Positions 34,565-46,021 of a stretch of 64,000 nt of DNA are shown here, piece by piece. The stretch comes from Ustulina deusta (taxonomy: Eukaryota; Ascomycota; Sordariomycetes; Xylariales; Xylariaceae): assembly GCA_023159155.1 (NCBI GenBank), contig JAJNNX010000035.1:434001-498000 (forward strand), read 5' to 3'. The notes below the pieces were generated by a model, which saw nothing but the letters and a program-made list of their open reading frames with translations, was not told the origin of the DNA and made no database searches. The position numbers and the translations under genes were made by a program. Every line of letters starts with the position of its first letter. Position 1 is the stretch's first letter.

Positions 34565-36340
34565 TTATAGTCCGGCCTGTAACCCCTTAATCATGACCAT
34601 CGCACCCCAGGCGCCAGGGTCAGGAGGCAGATCGTGACTCGCGTCCTGTCCGGCCCCGACATACGTCGCCCGACCCAATCTCGGCTTAAGCGTCTTGGTC
34701 TTCTCAGCTCCGGCTACCGCGGCATCAACACACTCGTCGAATTTCCCATTCGCAGCCAAGCCCTCAGCAAACGGGATCAGCGTATCCATGACGGTGCGAT
34801 CGCCTACCTTCGCCGGCGTATACCGGGACAAATTGTCGAGGGCAATGCGCGTCCCCACAGCCCACAATTTCGGAATGCCACCCTCCTCCTTCGCTAGGGC
34901 AAAGTTGTCGACCAATGCCGCCCGCAGGGACACGACGAAGATACCAAGGATGCCGCCCAACGTACCTCCCATCTTGCTTTCTAGAATCTCCTCTAGCTCT
35001 TGCAAAACAGCTCCAACGGACCCGTTTCTAGCGACTTCAGCGTCGAGGGCTTCCAAAAGACAGAGCGCGCCTTGCTTCAGGGTCTGGCCGCAGTCACCGT
35101 CGCCCATGACAGTATCCCACTGCGTCAGGTCGGGCTCGGCCTCGATGACTTTGTTACAGGCGGTGCGGAGCATACGATCGAGCTGGGCAGGGTCGATCTT
35201 GAGATCCGTGGCGTCGTCGACGGTGTGGCGTGGTGCGGCCGGCGGCTGCACGAACTGCTCCTTTCGCGGACGCCGTCTCGCCTGGGATCCCGCCATGGAA
35301 TCCCAGTGCGTATCCGTGCGGACATCGAAGAACCCCTTGATCTCGTTCGCCGAATACGAGCAGTTCTTGGCAGCCGCCGTGATGTTGACGAGGGACACGG
35401 AGAACGCCGGCGCGTTGAGCGAGGTCTCCAGGAAGCCCGATACCACGCGCACGGGGTTGATTTTCCAATTTGCGTCGAGCTGCTCCAGAAGGTCATTGAC
35501 GAGCGCCCCCATCTCAAGATAGGACATGCCGCCGAAGTTGCTCACCAAGAGGATCGTCTCGTCATCCTCGTGGAAGTTGACGTAGCCGCGTAGCGGATCA
35601 AACTCGTCCAGTAGATATGTCAGGATGGTCTTAACCAGGTCTTCCGGGGAGGGGACGGGTGATAACTTTTTGTAGCCGGGCTCATTATGAGGGCCAGTGC
35701 CAATCTCCACTTCGTCAGCCCCGGATTGGGCATGCTCTATCCGGCCGGGCACATGGCAGTGATCCAAGGTAATGGCTATGGAGACGATTTGCTGGGAAAA
35801 GGCCACACCGAGATCGTAGACCTGATCGAGAGATCCGCCTGCGCCTGAAGCACCACCTATGACCTTCAGGACACCAATTTGACCCGCGAGACCTCGACGT
35901 CCTACTAAAGTGCCGTTCTTGCCCACGGAAACATCATCGCCGCAGATGATCATCCTGCATTTCTGGCCCTTGGCATTAGCCTTCTCGGCGGCCAGGCCGA
36001 ATTGCAGGCAGTCACCCGTATAATTGGTGATCACCAGAATGGTGCCTTTGTCTGATGGTACGGCACCAATGCCCGCGAGGATCTGCTTGCTGCTGGGGGA
36101 AGCGAATACGTCGCCGGCCACGGAGGCCGCTAGCATGTTAGTGCCTACATAGCCAGACCAGGCGGGTTCGTGACCTGAACCACCACCGCTGATGATGGAG
36201 ACGGTCGATCTGTCGTACTCTGTATTATATACCACCCTATTCTGCTCGTCTAGGGCAAGAGCAGGGTTGTAGGCAATAAGGCCGCGAAGACCCTTGTTGA
36301 CGAGACCGTCCAAGGAGTTGTATAGGTGACGTTTCGACAT
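34565..36340 (-). CDS. Dihydroxyacetone kinase family protein, probable erythrulose kinase
   Basis: Intronless, 591 aa from ATG 36338-36340. The DhaK domain has SGGGSGHEPAWSGYVG (residues 51-66) and EIGTGPHNEPG with His218, the residue that binds the substrate carbonyl covalently in DhaK. The C-terminal DhaL ATP-binding domain has MGDGDCGQTLKQGA and MGGTLGGILGIF. This is the single-chain ATP-dependent DAK type. Fungal Dak1/Dak2 phosphorylate dihydroxyacetone, but relatives in tetritol clusters (Yarrowia EYK1, mycobacterial LerK) phosphorylate L-erythrulose. Clustering with TIM-like and RpiB-like isomerases favours the second role here. It is divergent from the RpiB gene. Confidence 0.9.
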   Translation of the reverse strand: MSKRHLYNSLDGLVNKGLRGLIAYNPALALDEQNRVVYNTEYDRSTVSIISGGGSGHEPAWSGYVGTNMLAASVAGDVFASPSSKQILAGIGAVPSDKGTILVITNYTGDCLQFGLAAEKANAKGQKCRMIICGDDVSVGKNGTLVGRRGLAGQIGVLKVIGGASGAGGSLDQVYDLGVAFSQQIVSIAITLDHCHVPGRIEHAQSGADEVEIGTGPHNEPGYKKLSPVPSPEDLVKTILTYLLDEFDPLRGYVNFHEDDETILLVSNFGGMSYLEMGALVNDLLEQLDANWKINPVRVVSGFLETSLNAPAFSVSLVNITAAAKNCSYSANEIKGFFDVRTDTHWDSMAGSQARRRPRKEQFVQPPAAPRHTVDDATDLKIDPAQLDRMLRTACNKVIEAEPDLTQWDTVMGDGDCGQTLKQGALCLLEALDAEVARNGSVGAVLQELEEILESKMGGTLGGILGIFVVSLRAALVDNFALAKEEGGIPKLWAVGTRIALDNLSRYTPAKVGDRTVMDTLIPFAEGLAANGKFDECVDAAVAGAEKTKTLKPRLGRATYVGAGQDASHDLPPDPGAWGAMVMIKGLQAGL

Positions 36341-37615
36341 AATTTGTCGCCAGGAAGTATAAGTATTGGAGTCGAGCGGGAAAGACACAAGGTGTATTAG
36401 TACGAGTAAGTGTGTAGAGGCCGCACAGTCAGATCTGATTCACCACTACAGTGGCTAAATTGCCTTGGTAAAGGAGCGGAGAAACGTATGCAATCAGGTA
36501 TGACGAGGCGAGTATGCCGTGCGCGACTAGCCGATAGGCAATATGAAATGAGGAGGTGGCCAAGGGTTACATGCGGAGAGAGAGAGGAAGAGAGTTGGCA
36601 AAGTATTTGGGGAAGGAAGTTATAGCCACGACGTATAGATGGTACTACTTACGGTCTACACGATGTTTTCGCTGCCGCGATGCCCAGAAACCCTCTTACA
36701 TAAGGATCGTCATGATAAAGGTAAACCGGTGAGACCATTTAGGAATACCTCATATGGGAAATTGGTACAGTGATTAGACTACGGAGATCCTTCAGGGTCA
36801 CAGGTCCTGCCGGCATCGATCCGGCGAGATACACGTACCAGACACGTACACTGAGGAAGTGACAATAACTATAGGCCGCGATAATGCAAGACTACGTCCT
36901 AGTTCCAAGTCTAGGCCAACAGTTGGTGACATTTATGGTGGGGGAGCAGCTAGTCGCGTGAGATCCAAGGCTGGGGTTCTCCAGATTTTCTGTGTATCCC
37001 AGGGTCCATGAAGGAACTTAGGAGAGAAGATCAAAAAGATTTCAAAGAGAAGAGCTTCGTCGAGGGGGGGGGGGATAGCATTTTACCCAGCGGGTTTCCT
37101 ATTCAGGAAATCCGGCCGTGAGCTCGATGCCCAGACACAACCGAGACAGCAACCTGGACCGTAAGTAACCCCCAGCCGACAGGCATTTGCCCCTCTAATG
37201 TGTAAATCTGCACCTCGTCACGAGCCAGCTAAGCTTTGAGCTGTGGCCATCGAGGGGTGCGCTGCCCAGGACCGGATGTCGTGTTCCTGGAAAAGGGGAC
37301 GGTGCTCTCGTCTAATCCCAGCATGGATCCCGGAGTAACGAAGTAATGGATGGTCTCGGTAGTCTTGATGCCAACTGATCCATCCAACTTGTACGTTTTT
37401 AGAATTCCGCTGGATAATAACGACGAGATTGTCGTTGTTCCACTAATTGCGAGTTGCCACAAGTGTTCAACGCTACCTGGACTCAACTCGGCTTGTGTTC
37501 CCTTGCTGTTTCGGGGGCCATTTAATTTGCCTCGTTGTAACACAGTCAAGGGGATAACGAGCTGCTATTTACAACCCTCGTTTCTCTGATTCCGTATCCT
37601 CCCAATCTAAGCAGA
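36341..37615. promoter_or_regulatory. Bidirectional promoter of kinase and RpiB-type isomerase
   Basis: About 1.27 kb between divergent starts. One CreA-like GTGGGG is at 36938-36943. A G run at about 37066-37075 is visible. No coding sequence is supported (the minus frame 37229-37549 matches nothing). Confidence 0.35.
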
Positions 37616-38186
37616 ATGGCCGCTCAGAAATGGAAAATTGCCGTGGCTGCGGATGTATGGTAGCTATGTTTCCCATTAGTCCTCCTTCCGCGATGTTAAG
37701 AGCGCCCAGCAAAAGGAACCTTGAGAACTGACACGATTCCTGTTCTTTTACCAGGACGCCGGTGTCGACTACAAAAACAAGATCAAGGCTGACTTCGAGA
37801 ACGACTCGCGTGTCGAATCCGTAACAGACGTCGGTAGTTTCGTAGTCGACGATAAGACGGCATATCCTCACCGCGCCGCCGCCGCCGCCCAGCTGGTGGC
37901 CGACGGGAAGGTCGACCGTGCCCTCCTCATATGCGGTACCGGTCTCGGCGTCGCCATCAGCGCCAATAAGATTAAGGGCGTCCGTGCCGTCACAGCGCAC
38001 GACAGCTTCTCCGTCGAGCGCGCTGTGCTCAGCAACAATGCCCAGGTGTTGTGTATGGGTGAGCGTGTCATTGGACTTGAACTAGCACGTCGACTAGCGA
38101 AGGAGTGGCTTGGTTATGTCTTCGATGCCTCGAGCGCCAGTGCGGCGAAGGTCGAGGTGATCAATGAATTGGAAAAGAAATGGTGA
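37616..38186 (+). CDS. RpiB/LacAB-type sugar phosphate isomerase, probable D-erythrulose-4-phosphate isomerase
   Basis: Exons 37616-37654 and 37755-38186 give 156 aa, typical for RpiB. The N terminus [18 protein letters not shown] holds the ADDAG variant of the RpiB GSDHAG motif. The catalytic cysteine is in [19 protein letters not shown] (Cys73), followed by [20 protein letters not shown] and [10 protein letters not shown]. Fungi normally use the unrelated RpiA-type enzyme for ribose 5-phosphate, so a stand-alone RpiB points to a dedicated catabolic role. Known relatives in tetritol pathways (DerI, EryI, Yarrowia EYI2) interconvert D-erythrulose 4-phosphate and D-erythrose 4-phosphate. Confidence 0.88.
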
Positions 38187-38831
38187 TGAACATGGCGAAA
38201 GCACTCAAGGAAAATACAGTTCGGAGAATGGATAATCAACGAAGCTTTCTGCACGGCCTGCTGTTATCATAATATATCAACGCAGTGTCTTTTAGGCGTA
38301 ACCTCAAATGCGGTTATATAAGCGTATGATACATATAATACTTATAATACTCGAGGTTCGGGGCTCTAGAATCTGAAATATCCACAGTCCTCGTCCATTG
38401 GGGCTGTTGTTCAAGCCGAAGCTTACTTACCTACTCATATGGCGGGTGACCCCTGCGGACATAACAACGATGATAATAACCCTGTGCATAAGACTAACTG
38501 ACAACGTGTGGGAAAAGCCGCTAGAGTGGCTTTCCGGAAAAGGAGAAAGGAGCTTGTTTTTTTGTCCGGACATCTTCAACATATGGTTCTGCGGACAAGA
38601 GCGCGGAGGAGGCGTCACTGCAGTCTGCAGGCACCAAGCTCGTGCTTGTTCAATGACAAGCCCGGCCACTTGGACATAGCTGCGACTCCTCATCCATTTC
38701 CATGCATTGTCGCCACCACCATCATGTTCGTCTCGAATCACCCATCCCACCTCTCACTCCCACCCCCGCACCTTTCCCTCGAATGACAAGAATAAATTTG
38801 GAACCAAACCAGCAACATAAGACACGGCATC
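38187..38831. promoter_or_regulatory. Intergenic, promoter of TIM-like gene
   Basis: About 640 bases between the RpiB-type and TIM-type genes on the same strand. The last 100 bases are C-rich (CCCACCCCCGCACC at about 38760), a common pattern just upstream of fungal starts. No ORF is supported. Confidence 0.4.
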
Positions 38832-39704
38832 ATGTCCTCCCCCCCCTCGCCGTGCCGCCGCCGCCTCGTTGGCGTGTCCACCAAGATGTACTTCTCCTTC
38901 GCAAAAACGACAGCCTATGTCTCGACGCTCCTCAGGCTGCTCTCCGACCAATCCCCAGAAACGTTGGCCTCCCTGCAAGACATAGACATATTCGTCATCC
39001 CAGACCACATCTCTCTCGTCTCCGTCATCTCCCACCTCCGCCGCCATGACAACCTCTGCCCCGTGCCCATCCTCCCAGGCGCCCAGGACGCCTTCCACGA
39101 GGACGCCGGCGCCTTCACGGGCGAGGTGTCCCCCGCCGTGTTAGCCGAAGTCGGCTGTCGCATCTTGGAATTGGGGCACGCCGAGCGCCGTAGGTTCTTC
39201 GGCGAGACGGACGACATCACGGCCAAGAAGGCCGCCGCCGCCGCGCGCAACGGCATCGTCCCCCTTGTGTGCGTGGGCGAGCGGACGAAGCCGCCCCTCG
39301 TCGCCATAACCACCACCGCCTCCTCCGCATCGCCGGACTCTGCGTCAAACGATGACATGTTGGATACGCAAACAGCCCTCTCCGAGATCCGCGTCCAGAT
39401 CGAGGCCGTGCTAAGCGCCGTCCCGCATACGGCGGACGTCGTGCTTGCCTACGAGCCGGTCTGGGCCATCGGGGCGGCCGCGCCCGCGAGCGCGCCATAC
39501 GTCGTGGCTGTCGCGCGGGCCATCCGGGACCTCGAGTGTGTACGGCGCCGTCCCGCGGGTTCGACACGCATCCTGTACGGTGGGAGCGCCGGGCCGGGCT
39601 TGTTCGCGAGGCTCAAGGACGGCGTTGATGGCTTGTTTCTAGGCCGTTTCGCGCACGATCCGGAACAGTTCGTCAAGGCTATTCTCGAGGTTGCCACGGC
39701 GTGA
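38832..39704 (+). CDS. Triosephosphate isomerase paralogue, probable L-erythrulose-1-phosphate isomerase
   Basis: Single exon of 290 aa with the TIM catalytic triad: Lys18 in GVSTKMYFS, His116 in ELGHAERRRFFGE, and Glu208 in LAYEPVWAIG. The phosphate loops ILYGGSAGPG and GLFLGRFAHDP are intact. The start differs from glycolytic TIM (STKMYF instead of NWKMN) and the chain is about 40 residues longer, with an insert around residues 155-180, so this is not the housekeeping enzyme. TIM paralogues of this type in erythritol operons (EryH, LerI) and Yarrowia EYI1 interconvert L-erythrulose 1-phosphate and D-erythrulose 4-phosphate. Confidence 0.88.
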   Translation: MSSPPSPCRRRLVGVSTKMYFSFAKTTAYVSTLLRLLSDQSPETLASLQDIDIFVIPDHISLVSVISHLRRHDNLCPVPILPGAQDAFHEDAGAFTGEVSPAVLAEVGCRILELGHAERRRFFGETDDITAKKAAAAARNGIVPLVCVGERTKPPLVAITTTASSASPDSASNDDMLDTQTALSEIRVQIEAVLSAVPHTADVVLAYEPVWAIGAAAPASAPYVVAVARAIRDLECVRRRPAGSTRILYGGSAGPGLFARLKDGVDGLFLGRFAHDPEQFVKAILEVATA

Positions 39705-40493
39705 TGTCTGGGGGGGGGCGATGTGTGTGCGCGCGTCTGCCGAGATAAAGGCAGCGAAAGGAAACGCCGTGACTTCATGCATGGTACAGCCCATACCTTG
39801 CCAAAGTCTGACGTTTCATGTAACACATGTCGATGCTATGCTGCGAGGCTGATTCCTTGCCGCGACCTTAAACAGACGGCGCTGAAAGCAAGAGAATGCA
39901 CTTGGGAACGTAGTATATAATATGAGTCAGAAGTACGGTCGTTAGGCATGCTCGCGGCCCTGGATAGTGGGAAAACACCTAATCAGAAAGGCGAACGAAT
40001 GAGTTACGAAAGCGAAGATACAGCAGGAGTCGTTCCAAACAGTATCGCAATGCTTGTTGGAACAAATCGCGTCTATTCTACTCCTCGACACGTATAGTCA
40101 GTAGGTGCAACTATATACAGCCCTCGTTCCTACGACCCCGTTCAACAAGTAGCCTACGCGGTTCTTCCCTCTCATTTTCTCACGCCCAGCGGGCTACAAA
40201 TCGAACACTGTATATTCATTCAAAGTCGTGGTATCACATGTTGTTAAAAAATCGCTAAGCTATGGTATCCGCCACTCCATGTAGGTGATACAGAATATGT
40301 GAAACAAGGTGAATCGCCGAATACCCTTTCGTTTATACAATGGCTAAATAGTTCGCTCGTTGTTCGATCGATAAGACGTGGTAAGAGGTGGTTCAATTCG
40401 AGTTGTTGTATCTGATGAATATGCATACGTGGATTATGGCGCGTAGGTCTTCGAGGGTTGGGCAAGTTGAACCTCCCTTTTTTTTTTTTTTTT
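39705..40493. other. Intergenic between convergent genes
   Basis: About 790 bases with a G9 run just after the TIM-like stop and a T18 run at 40478-40495. No gene seen. Confidence 0.6.
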
Positions 40494-43400
40494 TTAGCTG
40501 AGAACCCATTCACTACCCCTCTTGACGAATTTGTCAAGAAGCATTCCCAGGTCGGTTAGTACGAAGCGACAAACGTAGAACCCAAAAAACTCGGCAGCAT
40601 GCCTGGTGCACAGCTCTAGCCCGACTTGTGTCTTGTCGGCATGGCGCAGCCCGGGATCATCAACTTGGCGCGCGATTTGATCTGTCCCATGTCAGTTTAT
40701 CCATCATTGTGATTCCTATCAAAGGGAATAGAGACTTACCGACTGTCTGTGCAGCATCAAACAATCGCGCCAAGGATGCCATGTAATTTGCGTTAGGTCC
40801 GTCGAACTTGACCGATGTTACATCCCTCTTAGCAGGCCTACTACTAGGATGGGCGACCATCGGTAAACTCGGCATGGTGCCACCTGGACTCATCGCGTCT
40901 CTTTCTGGAATGCCGGGAACGCTGCTCGCACCCCCTCCGCTCGCATTGGTTTTGACGCCATACGTGCTGGCCAAGTTGACAGCAGAACCTTTACTCCTCA
41001 GTCGGCGCCAACTGAATGCGCCACCTTTCCCGCTAATACTGTTATTTCTCGGTACCGGTGGTGCTTCCGTCTCTTTATCATCCTTAAAGGTAATCATTCC
41101 CTGGGTACCAACTTCAGTGCCGAGCCTCCGCGAGAGGGTAGCTTGGACCGTTTCTAACAGGTTTTCGAAAATCTGCATCTCCTCTAGCATCGCGTCCGCA
41201 TCGTTACTATCGACTCGCGCAAGCGTTAGGAGCGCTGCGGTGAGTAGGTCGCATTGAGAAATCTTGTCTTCAATACTTCGCAGCTTAACACCTTTTACCT
41301 TCCAGGCGTTTTGGGGAACGAAGAGCCGGTTGCTTATGTAACCGCCTCGCGGATGGGCTAATGTTTGATAAAGCGCGCGCATCAACCAGAACGGTCGGAA
41401 CATTGGGTCAGACGGACATGGTTCAAGCGATAAAGGCATATCTGGAGTTTGCTGTTCATGATGGTGTGTCGAGTTGGGTGACTGTGCTACTGGGGAATGG
41501 AAGTCCGAGTCGAAAAGATGCAGGCCCCCAACTCCCCCGACTATTTTCTCCGCAAACGTTGTTGCGATTGGGGTTGGAAGGGTGGGCATCGTTGGCAGCC
41601 GGGAGATGGACGAGTTGGAAATTTGCTGGCTTAGGGGAGTCATAGGGAGCGGGTCGGCATCATCGATGTGTGACAGCGACATTTGTCTCGACTTCAAAGA
41701 CTTCAGGCTGGAAGAAGAGAAATTCTTGCGCATACCAGGCAGTATAGATGACGGCGAGCCAGTTCGAACCTCGTCGTCGTGACCGCTCGGCGGACTCACA
41801 GGGCCCGCGGCATCGGCAGGACTGACGCCCCTAACTGGAGATGATGGTGCTCGCATGAAAGAGGACCCAGCATGTGTTGAGTTTGCTGAAAGGGCTTGTC
41901 TCTGCTGAGCAATGTAATTACTTGTGGGCTGTGATTGTACAACTGAGGATGTGGTGATGGGCGGCGGTGGTATAGTAGGTGGCGGGCCAAGTTTTGACGT
42001 CTCGATCTTGAGCTGCTTTGTGTTCTGTCCTGAGAGGCGCCGATTGCGTACGCCTGTAGTTGACGGCGGCCGATTGGCGGGCGGTTGAGGTAAAGATTGT
42101 GTAGGGGGGGGCATGGGAGGTGGTGAAGACGTCTTGCGAAGATTGCCTGACGATGTCACTTCGCTGACCACCGAGAGCGTCGTCGTCCCGGTCGGGGGAT
42201 TCGAGCCCATTGAGCTATGCCATGTCCGCGATGTTAAGCCGCTAGAATCAGACTCTCTAGGAACGCTGGATTGATAGCGGGACTGCCGGCCTAGAGTGAA
42301 ATCCTCCATTACATATCCTCGAGTCATTTCTTCGAGCATGCGCTCCTCTTCCTCGTCAGAGTTGTTGGCGTCGAAGAAATCGCCACCATATGCCTGCGAT
42401 TGCTGACTGACTGACATTTGCCTCTGCCGCTCGCGTTCCCGGGCCATTTCTATCGCAGCTTCTCGCTCCGTCTGGCGTACCCGTTCCTTGGCCAGTTCCA
42501 CTTTCCGCATGGAGGTTGCTATCCTGTCCTTGTTAACTTCATCGTAGGTCACCACAGATGGTTCCATGGGTTCATAACCATCATCGTAGGCAGCTTCCAC
42601 AGCGGCATCCAATGCAGCGTCGAATTCGGCTTCGGTATCACCACTAGGCTGACGAATATGCTTCCTCATAATTCTCGAAGACGACCTTGAATGCACTGAA
42701 GAAGTCGTGGAGCCCCCAGGTTCATCGATAGGATCCAGCCACGATGCCGATTCATGGCTGAGGTTTCGCCTGTGGGATCGAAATTCGGGAGCCACAGCAA
42801 ACCGCTCTGGATTCAATGAGAAGTCCAGGCGCACAATAGGTTCGGGACTCGGTATTCTTGGGGGGGAGGCAGGTCTACGCGGTGACAATGGGGCTGGCAA
42901 AAAACTATCGTCGGAAGAATGAGGTACTGTTAATGCACTTCTTTCAAAATTGCGTTGCATGGGAGATCTAGAAAAGGAGGACTGCCGTGAGCCTTGGTTG
43001 ACTGCGTTTCTCGAAAAGTCACGGTACGTTATGGATTCAGACGGCCGGCGCATGGCTTGGGACGAAACCTGAGGCGTTGGTGATTCATCCCTGCGTGACC
43101 TGGTGATCGTTGTTGCGTCTGACTGATTGTCGACTCCTGCCAGCTCCATTTGAACCCCTTGGTAATCAAAAATGTCTGGTCTCGCCGGGAGCGCTTTGTC
43201 TCCATGAGGATTTACGGGGACCAATGCATCTAGTTCCTCTATACGGCTCGTATACGTAATTCGCTGCAAGAGAGACTCCTGGTTAGCAGATGTTTATAGA
43301 TACGATTGTGTTTTGCTAGTATATAACTTATCTGCAACAACTTACAATATTGTCGAGCTTCTTTCTGTCATCATCACCATTCGTCCTAGTCAGCACTTGT

Positions 43401-46021
43401 TGCAATAATTCACAGGCTTCTAGATAGGCCTCTCTCGCAGCACCATAGTTCTGGGCATTATCAAGCTGAACGGCAGTATTCGCCTTGTTGAGTGCCTTGG
43501 AAAGCATGGCTTTCTGTGAGGGCTTGCTGTTACTGCGATCCTTGGGTTTCGTAGAATCACCACTTCCGCCCTTAGCTGCGGAACGACTCCTCAAATGACC
43601 TCTCCTCTCGGGCACGATATCGCGGTCGCGCATGACAGAGGCAGGCGGGAGAAGGGCTGTATTCGAGCGCGCGGCGGGCGATGCCGTCCGTATGGGATTG
43701 GAAAGGCCGCTCCAAAAGTAATCCTGAGGCTCAGCATTACCGGGTTGGCTAGCAAAAACGGAATTCGGAGGGTTGAGGTTGGGACTAGCGCGACTCATGG
43801 CGCGCGGCGGCCCGAGACGAAAACTGCTCTCGGGATCAGGATCGAGAGGCGATAGGGAAATGATGGGAGGCAGATTTGGGGGCGGCGCTGAAGATGGTAG
43901 CGGCAAGGGAGGTGGTGGAGAGTCCCGCCGAGCGCTCGCTACAGCACGGCTTCCCGGTGCCAGACCCGAGGTGGAAGTAGAGGCAGAGGCGGAGCCAGCA
44001 CGGGCGCGCGTACCAGGCGAGGCGCTAGTCCCCTGTGAAGGTCTTCGTTTGATAAGCTTGCGCGGCGAAGAGTAGTGGTTTGTCAGAAGAGAGTCCTGAG
44101 CCTGGATGGGTTCGGGAGGCTGCGACAAGACGCCAATGGAATCGACACTCATCCGACGAGCGAAGGCGATGGACTTCTGCTGCTGGGCTTGTTGCTGTTG
44201 GTAGTGGTGGTAGTCCCAGGCGGACAGGCGACTCGACGCGGTCGAAGAGGACCATCTATTGAGGTTGCGTAGGGTATCACCAGCGGTGCCGAAGCTGCTC
44301 GCGCGCGAATGAGACTGTCGTCGAGCAGGAGGGCTGGGGTCCGGGCCGGGACCAGCACCTGATCCTAGACCTGAGCCTGAGCCAACACCTGAGCCAGGAA
44401 CACCTGAGCCAAAGCCAGACCCAGCGCCAGATGCCAAGACTGAGGCGGTGGTGGAGACGGCTGGCGTATTATTCAAAGGGTCGAGGAACGAAGATGCGAA
44501 TTGAGCATGCGTCGGTGCCTCTTGGAGAATGACATTGGACGGCGGCGGCGTTAAAATCCCTGTTCTTGTTGTTGATGCGGGATCAGAAGTGGCATTGTGA
44601 TTGGGACTGGGACTGGGATTGGGAGCGGGAATGGAAGTGGAAGTGGAAATGGTCGGTCGTTCTGCTATCGCTGCTATAATAGGGGTTGTTACGGTGAAGG
44701 TGGACAGGGGTAGCCAAGAGCTAGTATTGGTGGTGGTGGTGGTGCTGCGGGGCGGAGGCAGCAGAGAAGAGACCCTTGGCGGTGCCGTCGGCGGTGATGT
44801 CCTCGAGGCTCTCCAGGTTCGCGACGATGGCGGAGACGACGACGAGGGCGTCGGTGGTGATGTCGGCGGGTTCGGGTTTGTGTTGTAAAAGGCCGACGAC
44901 GAAGCAGCGCGAGGATGGTTTTGTCGCAGTTGTCGCGATGCGTTGTAACGATGACCTTGAGCGTGACCGTGACCGTGATCGTTACTCGGAACAGACTGGT
45001 GCTGGCGCTGGTGCTGGTGGCCGTTAGTTTGATTTTGGCGGTAATAGTGTCGGGATTGGTGGTGCCGGTTATAGGTGTTCGTATTAGCCTGGTTCGGGTG
45101 GGTATGCAAGACGCCAATGCTGCTGCTCCCTCGAGTCGTAGTGGTGGGTTGAGACAATTGAGTGGTTGGCGGGGTCTTGTGAATGCCTGTACCTGTACCT
45201 GTCCCTATACCTATACCTATACCTGAGCCCGTGTAGGTGCTGATGGCACTATCGAAGCCGCCGCTGCTGCTGCTGCTGCCGTTGTGCAAGAAGCTTTTAA
45301 TCATTCGAGATTGGAGAATCCGTGACCGCGGCTGGGATTGGAGATCCAAGCCCAAGTCTAGGTCCACGTCCGACCGCTCTAGGTAATCACTTCCAAACAC
45401 GCGCTTCGATTGCGTCACTTCGAACCGTTGTCGATATTGTCGTTGTCCCTCAGCCCCGGAACCCCCCCGGTCCTCTCCAATCTTGTTATTATCGCCGTTC
45501 CTGTCGTCCTTTCTGTCTCCGTCTTCGCTACGACCAACGTCGTCGTCGTCGGCGCTGTCTTCAGCCAGATCATCATATGTTTTGCCACCAATCTCGCTGC
45601 TAATCGTTGAATAAGTCGTTGCTGGCTGGTTTTGACCCTTTTGGCGATAGTGAAAGTCGTTATAGTTGTTCTTGTTAATAATGTGTGTGCTGGCGGGGAT
45701 TGTTGGCTTGGAAGGAACCGGGACGACAACACCAGCGTTTCTACCGTGCTCATGCGTTAGTGCTTCATGCTCGCTTCTCGGATCGCCCCGTTTCTGGCTA
45801 TGGGTATATGTGTGGTTGCTATTACCGCCGCCGCCTACAAATGCCGTAAAAACCGTCGTTGGCGACATATATTCATCCGACTCTGGCGGTGCCCGTCGGT
45901 GAGCCTGAGACAGGGATTTGCGGTACAGGGCCGTGCCGGTTATCGACGACGACGACGACGATGGTATTAACGATGTTGCAGTCGAACGTGTCGTGCTCGC
46001 ATATGACTTCGGTTGGGACAT
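40494..46021 (-). CDS. Large MIT-domain protein with long disordered regions
   Basis: Exons 43346-46021, 40740-43263 and 40494-40681 close to about 1795 aa. The first in-frame ATG is 46019-46021. Residues 1-830 are low-complexity: Ser/Thr, Pro, and Gly-Ser runs such as GSGFGSGVPGSGVGSGSG. At about 839-905 is a MIT (microtubule-interacting and transport) domain, MLSKALNKANTAVQLDNAQN, YGAAREAYLEACELLQQVL, continuing across intron 1 as RITYTSRIEELDAL. The middle is again disordered. A conserved helical C terminus follows (TLAHPRGGYISNRLFVPQNA; LFDAAQTVDQIARQVDDPGL; ELCTRHAAEFFGFYVCRF). MIT domains bind ESCRT-III tails, so a role in endosomal sorting or membrane traffic is likely. The stop codon sits in an A18 run. 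Confidence 0.85.
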
